DNA of 56,797 bases from Chloroflexota bacterium (GCA_022561635.1 JADFQV010000008.1:1-56797), one strand, 5' to 3'. Positions 7,780 through 17,216 are shown, counted from the first letter of the stretch. Notes: generated by a model not told the origin, from the letters alone. Made by a program: numbers and translations.

Positions 7780-10203
7780 CTAGTCCGCCAGCTCCACCAC
7801 CGTCACGCCGTCACCGCCCGCACGCCGTTCCGCCTCCGCGTGGCTCTCCACCAAAGTGTGCTTCGCCAGCATCTCCCGCACCGCCCGCCGCAGCGTCCCC
7901 GTCCCCTTGCCGTGGATGATCCGCAGCTCCTTCACCCCCGACCGCACCGCCTCGTCCAGCCGCTGATCGATCAAGATCAGCGCCTCGTCCACGCTCAGCC
8001 CCCGCAGGTCCAGCTCCGGCGACGCCATCGGCGTCGGCAGCAGCGACGGCTCGTACTCCCGCGTCTCCGGCTTGACCTCCGACGCCTTCTCCACCGACTC
8101 GATCTGCTTCACGTTCACCCGCGCCCGCAGCGACCCCAGCTTCACCTCCAGGTCGCCCGCCGCGTCCGGAGCGCTGATCGCCTCGCCCGGCGTCGGCACG
8201 TCGTGCAGATAGATGCGGTCGCCGGGGCCGATCTCCGGCAGCGGCCCGCTCTGCTTGCGGCGCTCGCGCTTCTGCACCTTCTTCACGTCCTCCGCCACCG
8301 CCTCCGTCTCCTTCTGCACCACCTCCACCACCTTCGCCCGCTCGAACACGCTCAGCCGCTCCGCCTGCGCCAGCTCCTTCTGCGCCTCCAGCAGCCGCAC
8401 CCGCGTCTTCTGCAGCTCCGCCTCCATCTCCTTGCGCGTCTCCTCTATCAGCCGGTTGCGGTTCGCCTCCAGCGACTTCAGCTCCTTCGTCACCCGATCC
8501 CGCGCTGTACGAGCCTCGCCGGCGGCGCTGCGCTGCTCGTCGCTCGCCGTCTGCGCCTCATCGCGGTGCTTGTGCAGGTCCGAGATCAGCGACTCGATCT
8601 CCAGCCGGTCCGGCGAGATCCCCTCGCGCGCCTCCGCCAGCACTTCCTTCGGCATCCCCAGCCGCTCCGCGATCGCCAGCGCGTTCGACTGCCCCGGCAG
8701 GCCGATGTGCAGCCGGAACGTCGGCGCCAGCGACTCCGCGTCGAACTCCACCGAAGCGTTGCTGATCCCCTCGGTCGAGTGCGCGAACGCCTTCAGCTCG
8801 CCGTGGTGCGTGGTGGCGACGGTCAGACAGCCGATCCGCAGCCGGTACGTCAGGATCGACTGCGCCAACGCCGAGCCCTCCACCGGGTCCGTTCCCGCCG
8901 CCAGCTCGTCCAGCAGCACCAGCGAGCGATGCGTCGACGCCCGCAGGATCGAGATGATGTTGCCCATGTGCGAGCTGAACGTCGACAGCGACTGCTCGAT
9001 CGACTGCTCGTCGCCGATGTCGGCGAACACGGCGTCGAAGACGGGCAGGCGGCTGTCCTTCTCCGCCGGCACCGGTATTCCCGCCTGCGCCATCAGCGCC
9101 AGCAGGCCGACGGTCTTGATGGCCACGGTCTTGCCGCCGGTGTTCGGCCCCGTGATCAAGAGCACCGAAAACGCCTCGCCGGACGACGCCTCGCGGGACG
9201 TCGGTCCGCCCTCGCCCAGCCACATACTCACCGGCACCACGTCGCCCGTCAGCTGTGGATGCCGCGCGTTCTGCAGGTAGAGCGATCCCGGCTCCTCCGT
9301 CAGCCAGCGCTGGTCGGCGTCGTCGTGAGGCAGCTGCGTCGCCCCGATCGACTCACCGTACCGCACCTTCGCCACGAGCACGTCGATCTCGGCCAGCGCC
9401 GTCAGCGCGATCGCCACTTCTTCCGCCTGCGAACCGACGAGCGCCGAAAGGTCGCGCATGATGCGGGCGATCTCCCGCTCCTCCTCGGCCTGCAGCTCGC
9501 GCCACTTGTTGCCCATCTCCACCGTCTCCATCGGCTCCAGGAAAACAGTCGCCCCGCTCGCCGAGACGTTGTGCACGATCCCGGGCAGCTGCGACCGTAG
9601 CTCCGCCTTCACCGGCACCACGTAGCGCCCGTCCCGCAGCGTGATGATCGGCTCCTGCAGCGCCGTCTTGCTCTTGCTCAGCACCTCCTGCAGCCGCGAC
9701 GTCAGCCGCTCGTGGGCGATTCGCGACTCCCGCCTCAGCGTGCGCAGCGCCGGCGAGGCCGAGTCCACGACCTCGCCCTTGCCGTCGATACAACGCCCGA
9801 TCTCGCTCGCCACCTCGCGGAAGTCGGCGATCCGCTCCGCCACCACCGAGAGGAACTCCATGTGCATTCGCACCTTCTCGATCGTCCCCTGCAGATGGCG
9901 GGCCGCGTCCAGCGTCACCCGCACGTCCAGCAGCTCCTGCGGCTCCAGCTGCCGGCCCAGCGCCGCCGCCTCCACCACCCCGCCCACGTCGTGCACGTCC
10001 GAGAGCGATAGGTTCGGCTTCAGCTCGATCAGCCGCCGCGTGTCGGCGGTCAGCCGCTGGCGGTGCAACACCTCGGCGAAGTCAGACGACGGCCTCAGCT
10101 CGGCCGCCAGCGCCCGGCCGCGCTCCGTATAGCAGCGTCGCGCCAGCCGCTCGATGACCTTCTCGTACTCGAGAGTCGACAGGGCCTTTTCCGGCATACT
10201 CAC
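7780..10203 (-). CDS. mutS2: MutS2-family ATPase/endonuclease
   Basis: 807 residues, normal for MutS2. Core domain with Walker A ITGPNTGGKTVAIKT (about residue 320), the signature STFSSHMGNI, Walker B LVLLDELAAGTDP, a long coiled coil (about 500-640), and a C-terminal Smr domain (LDLRGLSVDEALILID and HGKGTGTLRRAVREML). MutS2 lacks the mismatch-recognition domain of MutS; it acts in suppression of recombination or in rescue of collided ribosomes. GTG 10203 is chosen because TACACT ends 7 nt before it; ATG 10197 is two codons further in. The spacer upstream of it carries a diverged copy of the dispersed repeat. Confidence 0.95.
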   Translation of the reverse strand: MSMPEKALSTLEYEKVIERLARRCYTERGRALAAELRPSSDFAEVLHRQRLTADTRRLIELKPNLSLSDVHDVGGVVEAAALGRQLEPQELLDVRVTLDAARHLQGTIEKVRMHMEFLSVVAERIADFREVASEIGRCIDGKGEVVDSASPALRTLRRESRIAHERLTSRLQEVLSKSKTALQEPIITLRDGRYVVPVKAELRSQLPGIVHNVSASGATVFLEPMETVEMGNKWRELQAEEEREIARIMRDLSALVGSQAEEVAIALTALAEIDVLVAKVRYGESIGATQLPHDDADQRWLTEEPGSLYLQNARHPQLTGDVVPVSMWLGEGGPTSREASSGEAFSVLLITGPNTGGKTVAIKTVGLLALMAQAGIPVPAEKDSRLPVFDAVFADIGDEQSIEQSLSTFSSHMGNIISILRASTHRSLVLLDELAAGTDPVEGSALAQSILTYRLRIGCLTVATTHHGELKAFAHSTEGISNASVEFDAESLAPTFRLHIGLPGQSNALAIAERLGMPKEVLAEAREGISPDRLEIESLISDLHKHRDEAQTASDEQRSAAGEARTARDRVTKELKSLEANRNRLIEETRKEMEAELQKTRVRLLEAQKELAQAERLSVFERAKVVEVVQKETEAVAEDVKKVQKRERRKQSGPLPEIGPGDRIYLHDVPTPGEAISAPDAAGDLEVKLGSLRARVNVKQIESVEKASEVKPETREYEPSLLPTPMASPELDLRGLSVDEALILIDQRLDEAVRSGVKELRIIHGKGTGTLRRAVREMLAKHTLVESHAEAERRAGGDGVTVVELAD

Positions 10204-10288
10204 GCCCAACAGTGTACGAGAATGCTCTCGCCCTGGCGGCACTCGCCTCGAGCGAATCTCACGCGGTCCTCTGCCGACAAAGGCTGTT

Positions 10289-10318
10289 CCCCCTCATCCT
10301 GAGGCTCCACGAGCGGGA
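10289..10318. repeat. Diverged copy of the dispersed CCTGAGGCTC element
   Basis: CCTCATCCTGAGGCTC matches the guaA repeat units, then the sequence diverges (CACGAGCGGG). It lies in the 158-nt gap between mutS2 and pgk. Confidence 0.5.
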
Positions 10319-10361
10319 CGGCCCCATGTCCCCCGCACCTTGTCCCCGTCCCGCCGCAGGC

Positions 10362-11552
10362 TCAGCGGTCCTGCAGCGCCGCCACGCCCGGCAGCTCCCG
10401 GCCCTCCAGGAACTCCAGCGAGGCGCCGCCACCCGTGCTCACGTGCGAAAACTCCTCCGCCATCCCCAGCGATTCAACCACCGCGGCCGTCTCCCCGCCG
10501 CCGATAATCGTCGTCGCTTCTTCCAGCTTCGCTATGACCCCCGCCAGGCGGTGCGATCCGTGCGCGAACGACGGCATCTCCGCCACGCCCATCGGCCCGT
10601 TCCAGACCACCGTCTTGCACTCGGCCAGGGCGTGCGCATAGACGTCGATCGTCGTCTCGCCAACGTCCATGATCCGCCAGCCGGCTGGCACGTCCTTCAC
10701 CGACACCCGCCGCGCCGGCGAGTCCGCCTCGAAGCGCTCCGCTACCACGACGTCCGCTGGCAGCAAGAGCTTCACGCCCCGCTCGGACGCCTTCTCTTCG
10801 ATCCGCTTCGCCTCCGCCATGTAGTCGTCCTCCACGAGCGACTCGGCAACGTCGAAGCCCTCCGCCTTGAGGAACGTGTTCGCCATCCCGCCGCCCAGCA
10901 TCAGCTTGTCGACACGTTCCAGAAGCGCCTCGATCACGGCCATCTTGCTGCTAACCTTGGCCCCGCCGATGATCGCCGCGTACGGCCGCTCCGGCTCTTC
11001 GACGGCCCGGCTGAGAAAGTTGATCTCGCTCTCCATCAGGAAGCCCGCCACCGCCGGACGCAGATGGGCGACGCCTTCTGTCGAGGCGGACGCCCGGTGC
11101 GCCACCCCGAAGGCGTCGTTCACGAAGACGTCGCCGAGGCTGGCCAGCGCCTTCGCGAACTCCTCCTCGTTCGCCTCCTCCTCCGGGTGAAAGCGCACGT
11201 TCTCCAGCAGCAGCACATCGCCATCCGTCAGCGCCGCGACAGCATCCTGCACCACCGTTCCGATACAGTCGTCCGCCGTCTGAACAGGCTCGCCCATTAG
11301 CTCCGCCAGACGGGCCGCCACCGGCGCCAGGCTCAGACTCGGGTCGCGCTTGCCCTTCGGCCTTCCCAGGTGCGACAGGAGCACCACCCTCGCCCCCTCG
11401 AGCCGCAGATAGTCCAGCGTCGGCAGCGTCGCCCTGATCCGCTTGTCATCGAGGATGCGCCCGGAGGCCACGTCCATCGGCACGTTGTAGTCGACTCGCA
11501 TCAGCACGCGCTTGCCCGAGACGTCGATGTCCCGCACCGTCTTCTTCCTCAC
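10362..11552 (-). CDS. pgk: Phosphoglycerate kinase
   Basis: 396 residues, the usual length. [53 protein letters not shown]-like [26 protein letters not shown], and the C-terminal [13 protein letters not shown] with [16 protein letters not shown]-like end cover all PGK motifs. It converts 1,3-bisphosphoglycerate and ADP to 3-phosphoglycerate and ATP in glycolysis, in the cytoplasm. The start is GTG 11552, overlapping the preceding lipoprotein stop (GTGA). It is the last gene of tsaC-lipoprotein-pgk, an unusual grouping; in many genomes pgk pairs with gap or tpiA. Confidence 0.97.
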   Translation of the reverse strand: MRKKTVRDIDVSGKRVLMRVDYNVPMDVASGRILDDKRIRATLPTLDYLRLEGARVVLLSHLGRPKGKRDPSLSLAPVAARLAELMGEPVQTADDCIGTVVQDAVAALTDGDVLLLENVRFHPEEEANEEEFAKALASLGDVFVNDAFGVAHRASASTEGVAHLRPAVAGFLMESEINFLSRAVEEPERPYAAIIGGAKVSSKMAVIEALLERVDKLMLGGGMANTFLKAEGFDVAESLVEDDYMAEAKRIEEKASERGVKLLLPADVVVAERFEADSPARRVSVKDVPAGWRIMDVGETTIDVYAHALAECKTVVWNGPMGVAEMPSFAHGSHRLAGVIAKLEEATTIIGGGETAAVVESLGMAEEFSHVSTGGGASLEFLEGRELPGVAALQDR

Positions 11553-12778
11553 GGCGCGACGGCGCTCCCCTCCATCTTTATCATCGTCTCGCCCAGCGCC
11601 ACGATCCCGAACTCGGTGTTATAGCCGTTTAGCTCGTCACCAGAGCCGGCGACTCGCGCGAACGTCTCGATCTGCACAGCCGTATCGTCGATCAAGAAGA
11701 TCAACCGCCGATAGAGCCGAGCATCGGTCAGCGGACACTCGCCGGTATCGCAGCCGAGGTCAAACGGTGTCAGGATACTTGTGAACAGCGTACCGGTGAC
11801 CCCCCGCACCTCGACCTCCTGCTCCTGCTCCGGCAGCGTGCCAGCGAACTCCGGGATCGTCGGCGACACGAAGCCGTTGGGATCACGCGCCAACCTCAGG
11901 ATCACGGCGGCGAGCAGTGGCTGCGCTTCGCTGCCGTCACCAACGATCAACGCATAGTGCAGCTCGGCCGTGTTTGTCGTCGGGTCCGTCACCACGGCGT
12001 CTATCGGCGGTAGCGCCAGCCGGCCAAGCTGCGGGCTCTCGTAGACCTCGTTCAGCCAGTACACCGTCAACCCAAGATTGGCCAGCTGCCCCAGGCTCTC
12101 CTCAGTCGTCAAAACCTGAGCTTCGACGACCGACCGGTCGAGGAAACCCTCCGGCAAGTCATCGCGTGAGATCAGCTCCGACGTCGTGTAGCGGATCCGC
12201 ACCCGCTCCTGCGATGGCGTCTCGCCGGCCGGCACCTCTTCGCTCCGCTCGAACGCCAGCGGCAGGTACGTCTCCGGATCCAGCTCCACACGCCCGACCA
12301 GCGTCGCTCCCGTCGGCTCGCCATCCTGTGTGATCGGCGTCCGTGCGTTGACGGCGAGCACCGCGCGCCCGTCCGCCACCGTATCGCCGATCACCTCCAG
12401 CTCCTGCCCAAAGGCCAGCGCCCCCAGCGCCTCCAGCCAAAGGATCATCGGGTGATCGATGCGGGGCCGAATCGGCCCCTCCGGGTTCGCGTCCTCTGCG
12501 AAGACCTGATTCTCGATCGGATCGAAGCTATATACGTCCCAGCCGTCACCGACGCTGATCAGCGCACCGTTCGCAGTCGCATCTCGCCGACGGAACTTCT
12601 CGTTCTCGACGTCCATCCAGATCTCGCTACCGTCGTCGCCGACCACGTGATAGATCGTCCCCGGCTCGTTCAGCGCCTCCTCCACCTGCTTCACGATATC
12701 CTCGCCGCTTTCGCTGCCACCGCCGCAGGCCGCGAGGGCCACCAGCACACCGGCCAGGGCGTAAAACCACCTGCTCAC
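11549..12778 (-). CDS. Secreted lipoprotein with LprG/LppX-like beta fold
   Basis: 409 residues. The signal peptide ends in the lipobox ALAAC (modified Cys near residue 18) and is followed by GGGSESGED. The body has the alternating pattern of LppX/LprAFG-like lipoproteins: an opening stretch about a conditional '[20 protein letters not shown]', repeated 60-70-residue segments such as [19 protein letters not shown] and [15 protein letters not shown]. Such proteins bind or carry lipids or act as sigma-regulator-like folds; the role here is unknown. Both ends overlap neighbours by GTGA (tsaC upstream, pgk downstream). Residues 338-345 contain a CDTGEC pair that could form a disulphide. Confidence 0.75.
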   Translation of the reverse strand: MSRWFYALAGVLVALAACGGGSESGEDIVKQVEEALNEPGTIYHVVGDDGSEIWMDVENEKFRRRDATANGALISVGDGWDVYSFDPIENQVFAEDANPEGPIRPRIDHPMILWLEALGALAFGQELEVIGDTVADGRAVLAVNARTPITQDGEPTGATLVGRVELDPETYLPLAFERSEEVPAGETPSQERVRIRYTTSELISRDDLPEGFLDRSVVEAQVLTTEESLGQLANLGLTVYWLNEVYESPQLGRLALPPIDAVVTDPTTNTAELHYALIVGDGSEAQPLLAAVILRLARDPNGFVSPTIPEFAGTLPEQEQEVEVRGVTGTLFTSILTPFDLGCDTGECPLTDARLYRRLIFLIDDTAVQIETFARVAGSGDELNGYNTEFGIVALGETMIKMEGSAVAP

Positions 12779-13485
12779 TCGCCGGCCTCTTTCCGTTCCT
12801 TATCGGTGCCGAGGGTTCGTCCCAGTACTCTTTCAATCTCCTCTTGCGTCACGGCGCCCTCCCGCACGATCATCGGCCCGCCCTCTCGTGTTATGTCGAT
12901 CACCGTGCTCTCCACTCCTGTCATCCTGCCCCCGTCCACTGCCAGCGCCACCATGTCACCGAACTGGAACGCCGCTTCCGCCGCCGACACCGCCGCGCGG
13001 CCGGCGCTCCGGTTCGCGCTCGTGCCCACGACTGGCTCGCCCACGGCCGCGATCATCCCCAGTGCGAACTCGTGGCCGGGCTCTCGCAGCGCCACGGTGT
13101 CTCCGTCCGCCAGCGCTACACTGTGATACGAATCAAGTCGCCGCATGACGATCGTCAGCGCGCCTGGCCACAGGGCCGACATCAGGTTGTGCGCAACGGG
13201 CGTGACCTCCGCCACCCAAGTCGCCATCAGGGCGTCCGCCACGAGCAGCGGCACCGCCTTCGACGGCGAGCGCCCCTTCGCCGCGAACAACCGCCGCACG
13301 GCATCCTCGTTCCCGGCCGCCGCGCCCAGGCCGTAGACCGTATCCGTCGGATAGACAACAAGCTCGCCCGCTTTGAGCGCGCTCACCGCCACTTCCAGCG
13401 CGCGCCGGTCCGACTGCGAGATGATCTCGGCCACGCCTTCGAGGTTACCCGAAACCGCCCGTAGGAGCACGACTTCCGGCGCCAA
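12775..13485 (-). CDS. tsaC: L-threonylcarbamoyladenylate synthase (TsaC/Sua5/YrdC)
   Basis: 236 residues. ELVVYPTDTVYGLGAAAGN, KGRSPSKAVPLLVADAL (KxR...K nucleotide site), LWPGALTIVMRR and EPVVGTSANRSAGRAAVS are the family motifs. The enzyme condenses threonine, bicarbonate and ATP to threonylcarbamoyl-AMP for the t6A37 modification of tRNA. The C-terminal Sua5 domain is absent, so it is of the short TsaC type. The TTG start at 13485 is the only upstream candidate, with AGGTGAG just 3 nt before it; GTG 13434 is an alternative. First gene of the operon ending in pgk, divergent from guaA. Confidence 0.92.
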   Translation of the reverse strand: MAPEVVLLRAVSGNLEGVAEIISQSDRRALEVAVSALKAGELVVYPTDTVYGLGAAAGNEDAVRRLFAAKGRSPSKAVPLLVADALMATWVAEVTPVAHNLMSALWPGALTIVMRRLDSYHSVALADGDTVALREPGHEFALGMIAAVGEPVVGTSANRSAGRAAVSAAEAAFQFGDMVALAVDGGRMTGVESTVIDITREGGPMIVREGAVTQEEIERVLGRTLGTDKERKEAGE

Positions 13486-13509
13486 CCGCTCACCTGGGTC
13501 AACCGATTA

Positions 13510-13538
13510 TTGCCCGCGCCCGGAGCCCCTGATATCAT
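13510..13538 (+). promoter_or_regulatory. guaA promoter placing transcription start at the ATG
   Basis: TTGCCC (13510-13515), 17-bp spacer, TATCAT (13533-13538). The ATG at 13545 begins 7 nt after the -10, so the mRNA is predicted to start at the initiation codon itself. Confidence 0.6.
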
Positions 13539-13544
13539 TCCTCT

Positions 13545-15329
13545 ATGGAGCCACCAACGCACCCCGACGCCCCCGACACCAGCCCCCCGAACGACACCCC
13601 CGATACGCCCGAAAGCGCCCGCAAACACCCCACTTCCGAAGACCTCGAAGTCTCCTCCTACCTCGAAGCAACCCTCGAAGGCCAACCACAGCCCGAGGCC
13701 CCGCCCGCGCCACCGGCGCAGCCGCAGACGGTCATCGTCCTCGACTTCGGTTCGCAGCTCTCGATGCTCATCGCCCGCCGCATTCGCGAGGCCGGCGTCT
13801 ACTCCGAACTCGTCCCCTACGACGCCACCTGGGACGACGTCCGCAAGCTCAACCCGGCCGGCTTCATCCTCTCCGGCGGCCCCGCCTCCGTCTACGACGA
13901 CGACGCCCCCCAGATCCCCACCTACGTCTTCGAGTCCGGCCTCCCCATCCTCGGCATCTGCTACGGCATGCAGCTCCTCGCCTACCAGCTCGGCGGCAAG
14001 GTCGAGCCCTCAGCCGAGCGTGAGTACGGCCACGCCGTCATCCACCACGCCTCCGACTCCCCGCTCTTCGAGGGCCTGCCCGCCTCGCTCCCCGTCTGGA
14101 TGTCCCACGGCGACCGCATCACCGAAGTCCCGCCCGGCTTCCAGCCCTTCGCCCACTCCGACTCCTCACCGATCGCCGCCATGGCCAACGACTCCGGCTA
14201 CATCGGCATCCAGTTCCACCCCGAAGTCGTTCACACCCGCGACGGCGCAGCCATCCTTAAGAACTTCCTCCTCAAAGTCTGCGGCTGCACCGGCGACTGG
14301 TCCGCCGGCAACTTCATCGCCGACTCCATCAACCGCATCCGCGCCCAGGTCGGCGACGGCAAGGTCATCTGCGCCCTCTCCGGCGGCGTCGACTCCGCCG
14401 TCACCGCGGCGCTCGTCCACCGCGCCATCGGCGACCAGCTGACCTGCGTCTTCGTCAACAACGGCCTCCTCCGCAAAGACGAGCCCGAGCGCGTCGTCGA
14501 CACCTTCCACCGCCACCTCAAGATGAACCTCGTCCACACCGACTCCGAGGACGTCTTCCTCGACGCCCTGGCCGGCGTCACCGACCCGGAGCAGAAGCGC
14601 AAGATCATCGGCGAGACCTTCATCCGCATCTTCGAGCAGGAAGCCGACCGCCTCTTCCCCCTTAAGACCGCTCGTCCTGAGGCTCTCGAAGGACCCACCG
14701 CTCATCCTGAGGCTCTCGAAGGGCCCACCGCCGATTTCATCGCCCAGGGCACCACCTACCCCGACGTCATCGAGTCCGGCGCCCACGCCTCTAAGTCCAA
14801 GGTCGCCGCCACGATCAAGACCCACCACAACGTCGGCGGCCTGCCCAGCGAGATGACCTTCCAGCTCGTCGAGCCCCTGCGCTACCTCTTCAAGGACGAG
14901 GTGCGCAAGGTCGGCCTCGAGCTCGGCCTGCCCGAAGAGATCGTCATGCGCCAGCCGTTCCCCGGCCCGGGCCTGGCCATCCGCATCATCGGCGACATCA
15001 CCCGCGACAAGCTCAGCACCCTGCGCGAGTGCGACTGGATCGTCATGAACGAGATCAAGAAGGCCGGCCTCTATCACGACCTCTGGCAGGCCTTCGCCAT
15101 CCTCACCGACACCCGCAGCGTCGGCGTCATGGGCGACTTCCGCACCTACGGCCACGTCGTCGCCATCCGCGCCGTCACCGCCGAAGACGCCATGACCGCC
15201 GACTGGGCCCGCCTCCCCTACGAATTGCTAGCGAAGATATCGAATCGGATTGTCAACGAGGTGCCCTCGGTTAACAGGGTTGTTTACGACATCACCAGCA
15301 AGCCACCGGGAACAATCGAATGGGAGTAG
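13545..15329 (+). CDS. guaA: GMP synthase (glutamine-hydrolysing) with tandem repeat insert
   Basis: 594 residues. Residues 1-60 are a Pro-rich low-complexity extension not found in typical GuaA. The glutamine amidotransferase follows (LDFGSQ at about 65; nucleophile Cys139 in GICYGMQ; FHPEV near 224). The ATP-pyrophosphatase P-loop LSGGVDSA is at about 278, and the dimerisation domain ends with PPGTIEWE. It makes GMP from XMP. Two 10-residue units ([20 protein letters not shown]; residues 375-394) interrupt the segment before [15 protein letters not shown], where other GuaA proteins have only a short link. The frame stays open, so the protein is presumably functional. No Shine-Dalgarno site: likely leaderless. 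Confidence 0.96.
   Translation: MEPPTHPDAPDTSPPNDTPDTPESARKHPTSEDLEVSSYLEATLEGQPQPEAPPAPPAQPQTVIVLDFGSQLSMLIARRIREAGVYSELVPYDATWDDVRKLNPAGFILSGGPASVYDDDAPQIPTYVFESGLPILGICYGMQLLAYQLGGKVEPSAEREYGHAVIHHASDSPLFEGLPASLPVWMSHGDRITEVPPGFQPFAHSDSSPIAAMANDSGYIGIQFHPEVVHTRDGAAILKNFLLKVCGCTGDWSAGNFIADSINRIRAQVGDGKVICALSGGVDSAVTAALVHRAIGDQLTCVFVNNGLLRKDEPERVVDTFHRHLKMNLVHTDSEDVFLDALAGVTDPEQKRKIIGETFIRIFEQEADRLFPLKTARPEALEGPTAHPEALEGPTADFIAQGTTYPDVIESGAHASKSKVAATIKTHHNVGGLPSEMTFQLVEPLRYLFKDEVRKVGLELGLPEEIVMRQPFPGPGLAIRIIGDITRDKLSTLRECDWIVMNEIKKAGLYHDLWQAFAILTDTRSVGVMGDFRTYGHVVAIRAVTAEDAMTADWARLPYELLAKISNRIVNEVPSVNRVVYDITSKPPGTIEWE
14667..14726 (+). repeat. Tandem pair of the 30-nt dispersed repeat, in frame within guaA
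   Basis: Units 14667-14696 and 14697-14726 differ at only three bases (CGT/CAT, GGA/GGG among them). Related copies lie in spacers at 6656 and 10289. The unit length is a multiple of three, which keeps guaA open. Confidence 0.85.
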
Positions 15330-15347
15330 GATTGGGCTAAGCCGAAC

Positions 15348-16070
15348 ATGCCAACGAAGATGACCCTATGGTCGATTGAAGCAGACTCACCGCGTGAGAT
15401 TCCAGTCGTGCCCCTCGACCTTGAGTCCCGACTCGAAAGCTGGGTCATGGACGAACCAAACATTCTGGGTCTCGACGTCGTCATCATCGGCCAACAAGTC
15501 GCAACAGACTTTGGCGGGTTCATCGATCTACTTGCGATCGATGCTGGGGGCGATCTCGTGGTTATTGAACTCAAACGCGGTCGTACACCCCGCGAGGTGG
15601 TCGCCCAAGCTCTGGACTATGCCGCCTGGATCAAGACGTTAACCCCTAAAGACGTGCACCGAATCGCCTCTGAGTACCTCTCAGACCGGCAGGATCTCGA
15701 CACGGCGTTTTCAGATAAGTTCGGCATCCCCCTTCCAGACCAACTGAACGCCGATCACAGCATTCTGATCGTGGCTTCTGAGTTAGACGATTCGTCCGAG
15801 CGCATCATCTCGTATCTCGTTGAGCAATACGGCGTCAACATCAACGGCGTCTTCTTCAACGTCTTCTCTCACGGCGATAACCAGTACCTTGGCCGTTCAT
15901 GGCTTGCTAGCCCCGAGAAGGTGGACAAGACCAGCGCAGGCAGGAAACAGGCACCATGGACCGGGTGTTGGTACGTGAACGTTGACGAGGGTGAAGCAGG
16001 AACTGGGAAGACTCGAAGGAATATGGGTTCATCAGCGCGGGCGGTGGTAGAAAGTACAGCTCAGCGCTAG
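15348..16070 (+). CDS. DUF91/NucS-like PD-(D/E)XK nuclease, N-terminal part (frameshifted)
   Basis: This and the next feature are one gene split by a one-base frameshift near 15999-16001. Residues 50-80 (GGFIDLLAIDAGGDLVVIELKRG) contain the nuclease core: Asp in FIDLLA, then Glu-Leu-Lys. AQALDYAAW follows, as in NucS and related endonucleases. The frame runs through GYWYVNV-like CWYVNVDEGEA and then goes out of frame, ending in 25 nonsense residues (TGKTRRNMGSS...). Family members cut DNA, often in repair or in defence against modified or foreign DNA. The gene follows guaA by 18 nt. Either a pseudogene or a sequencing error. Confidence 0.75.
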   Translation: MPTKMTLWSIEADSPREIPVVPLDLESRLESWVMDEPNILGLDVVIIGQQVATDFGGFIDLLAIDAGGDLVVIELKRGRTPREVVAQALDYAAWIKTLTPKDVHRIASEYLSDRQDLDTAFSDKFGIPLPDQLNADHSILIVASELDDSSERIISYLVEQYGVNINGVFFNVFSHGDNQYLGRSWLASPEKVDKTSAGRKQAPWTGCWYVNVDEGEAGTGKTRRNMGSSARAVVESTAQR

Positions 16071-16438
16071 ATCGGTTGAGCGAAGGGGCCAGGATTTTCG
16101 CTTATCAGAAGGGGATGGGATACGTAGGCTATGGCGAGGTCTTGTCGCCGCCCGTGATGGCAAAGGAATTCGTTGTGCAGTTTAAGAACGCCCCACTCAC
16201 CGACGTTACCTTGAGACAACCGAACTTGCTGCATGACATTGACGATCCAGAGCTGTGCGAATGGGTCGTTGGAGTCGAATGGATAACTTCCTTTGCCAAC
16301 GATGATGCGAGGAAGTTTCCCGGTATCTTCGCTAATCAGAACGTCGTCTGCAAATTGCGCGACGAGAAGACATTCAAGTTCCTGAAACACGAATTCAATG
16401 TCGAGGAGGATTCTCCAGCCCCAGCATCGCCTGAGTAA
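16001..16438 (+). pseudogene. C-terminal part of the same nuclease, in the shifted frame
   Basis: Reading from 16001 gives NWEDSKEYGFISAGGGRKYS and then ARIFAYQKGMGYVGYGEV, PNLLHDIDDPEL and IFANQNVVCKLRDEKT, up to the stop at 16438. This continues the N-terminal part directly if a single base is restored after GCAGG (15996-16000). The block resembles EVE/PUA-like domains that read modified bases, which would make the full protein a modification-dependent nuclease; that is inference. An internal TTG at 16076 could allow separate translation, but no Shine-Dalgarno site is seen. Confidence 0.65.
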
Positions 16439-16568
16439 GTTCATAGCTCGCACAACGAGAACAAGGACCCATTTCGAGCCCCTGCCTAAATCTCGGTATC
16501 GCGGGCGCTTCCTCAAGCAGTCCCCACCCGGCCCCTCCACCACCACCCCCCCCGTCGCACAGACGTGC

Positions 16569-16574
16569 TACACT
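16569..16574 (+). promoter_or_regulatory. -10 element (TACACT) of first zinc-ribbon gene
   Basis: TACACT about 110 nt before ATG 16684 predicts a leader of roughly 100 nt that includes the conserved 77-nt element. No good -35 is visible. Confidence 0.35.
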
Positions 16575-16606
16575 GGCCCCAGGTAATAGATTCGCACCCC
16601 TCACTA

Positions 16607-16683
16607 CACCCTGACCTGGTACCCCAGTGCTCTCGGCTCCTGATGGTCGGACCTTGCCAATAACCACGAAAGGAGACCATCAC
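16607..16683 (+). promoter_or_regulatory. Conserved 77-nt leader, copy A
   Basis: This 77-nt leader begins CACCCTGACCTGGT and contains GATGGTCGGA, then TTGCCA, and ends with AGGAGA as Shine-Dalgarno. The leader of the paralogue (17508-17584) has the same length, starts with the same 14 bases and is about 75-80% identical by eye. It probably acts as RNA in the 5' UTR. Confidence 0.6.
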
Positions 16684-17007
16684 ATGAGCTACGAAGACAA
16701 GAACCTCACCTGCGTCGAATGCAACACCACGTTCGTATTCAGCGCCGACGACCAGTCGTTCCACTCCCAGAAGGGCTACACCGACCCCAAGCGCTGCACC
16801 AGCTGCCGCGCAGCACGCCGCAGCGGCGGCGGGGGCTACGGCGGCGGTGGCGGTGGCGGCTACGGCGGCCAGCGCGAAATGCACCCCGCCGTCTGCGCCG
16901 AGTGCAACAAGGACACCGAAGTCCCCTTCCTGCCCACCGGCGACCGGCCCGTCTACTGCAGCGACTGCTTCAGCAAGCGACCTGCACCCTCCAGCCAACG
17001 CTGGTAA
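16684..17007 (+). CDS. Twin zinc-ribbon protein with Gly-rich linker (copy A)
   Basis: 107 residues. An N-terminal zinc ribbon CVECNTTFVFS...QSFHSQKG...RCTSC is of the zf-trcl type. Next are a glycine-rich linker (GGGGYGGGGGGGYGG) and a second ribbon, CAECNKDTEVPFLPTGDRPVYCSDC. Such small proteins are known as presumed nucleic-acid-binding or cold-shock-associated factors; the function is not proven. AGGAGA 8 nt before the ATG is a good ribosome site. The paralogue at 17217-17507 faces it tail to tail, with the same conserved leader. Confidence 0.8.
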   Translation: MSYEDKNLTCVECNTTFVFSADDQSFHSQKGYTDPKRCTSCRAARRSGGGGYGGGGGGGYGGQREMHPAVCAECNKDTEVPFLPTGDRPVYCSDCFSKRPAPSSQRW

Positions 17008-17026
17008 ACCATCTCCATGAGATAAC

Positions 17027-17056
17027 ACAACGAGGGTCCTTCGGGGCCCTCGTTGT
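17027..17056 (+). terminator. Hairpin terminator with UUCG loop
   Basis: ACAACGAGGG...CCCTCGTTGT with inner pairs closes on a C(UUCG)G tetraloop; 13 bp in all. No long T run follows, so termination may be partial. It lies 20 nt after copy A. Confidence 0.6.
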
Positions 17057-17162
17057 CATTCACCCGGCCGCACCGGGCCATCACCCAACCCCCACCTCGC
17101 ACCCGAATCCGCTCATCCGCTTCACCGACGGCAACCCCTCCCACCTCCCATCGCGCACAACG

Positions 17163-17193
17163 AAACAGGCACCCGAAAAACGGGCACCTGCTT
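17163..17193 (-). terminator. Terminator of copy B, stem formed only in the minus-strand RNA
   Basis: On the minus strand AAGCAGGTGCCCG and CGGGTGCCTGTTT pair over 13 positions, three as G-U, around a TTTTT loop. The plus-strand RNA would have C/A mismatches, which fixes its direction to copy B. Confidence 0.5.
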
Positions 17194-17216
17194 GAAGCTC
17201 TGGGTTCGCGGGCTAG

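Noticed and set aside
7771-9600. 609-codon plus-strand frame across mutS2
   Set aside because: Arg/His/Leu-rich translation typical of antisense to GC-rich coding DNA; mutS2 motifs are on the other strand.
14166-15155. 329-codon minus-strand frame across guaA
   Set aside because: It is antisense to a clearly conserved gene; high third-position GC keeps the opposite frame open.
16800-16866. Simple repeat GGCGGC... as a mobile or CRISPR-like repeat
   Set aside because: It codes for the glycine linker of the zinc-ribbon protein.
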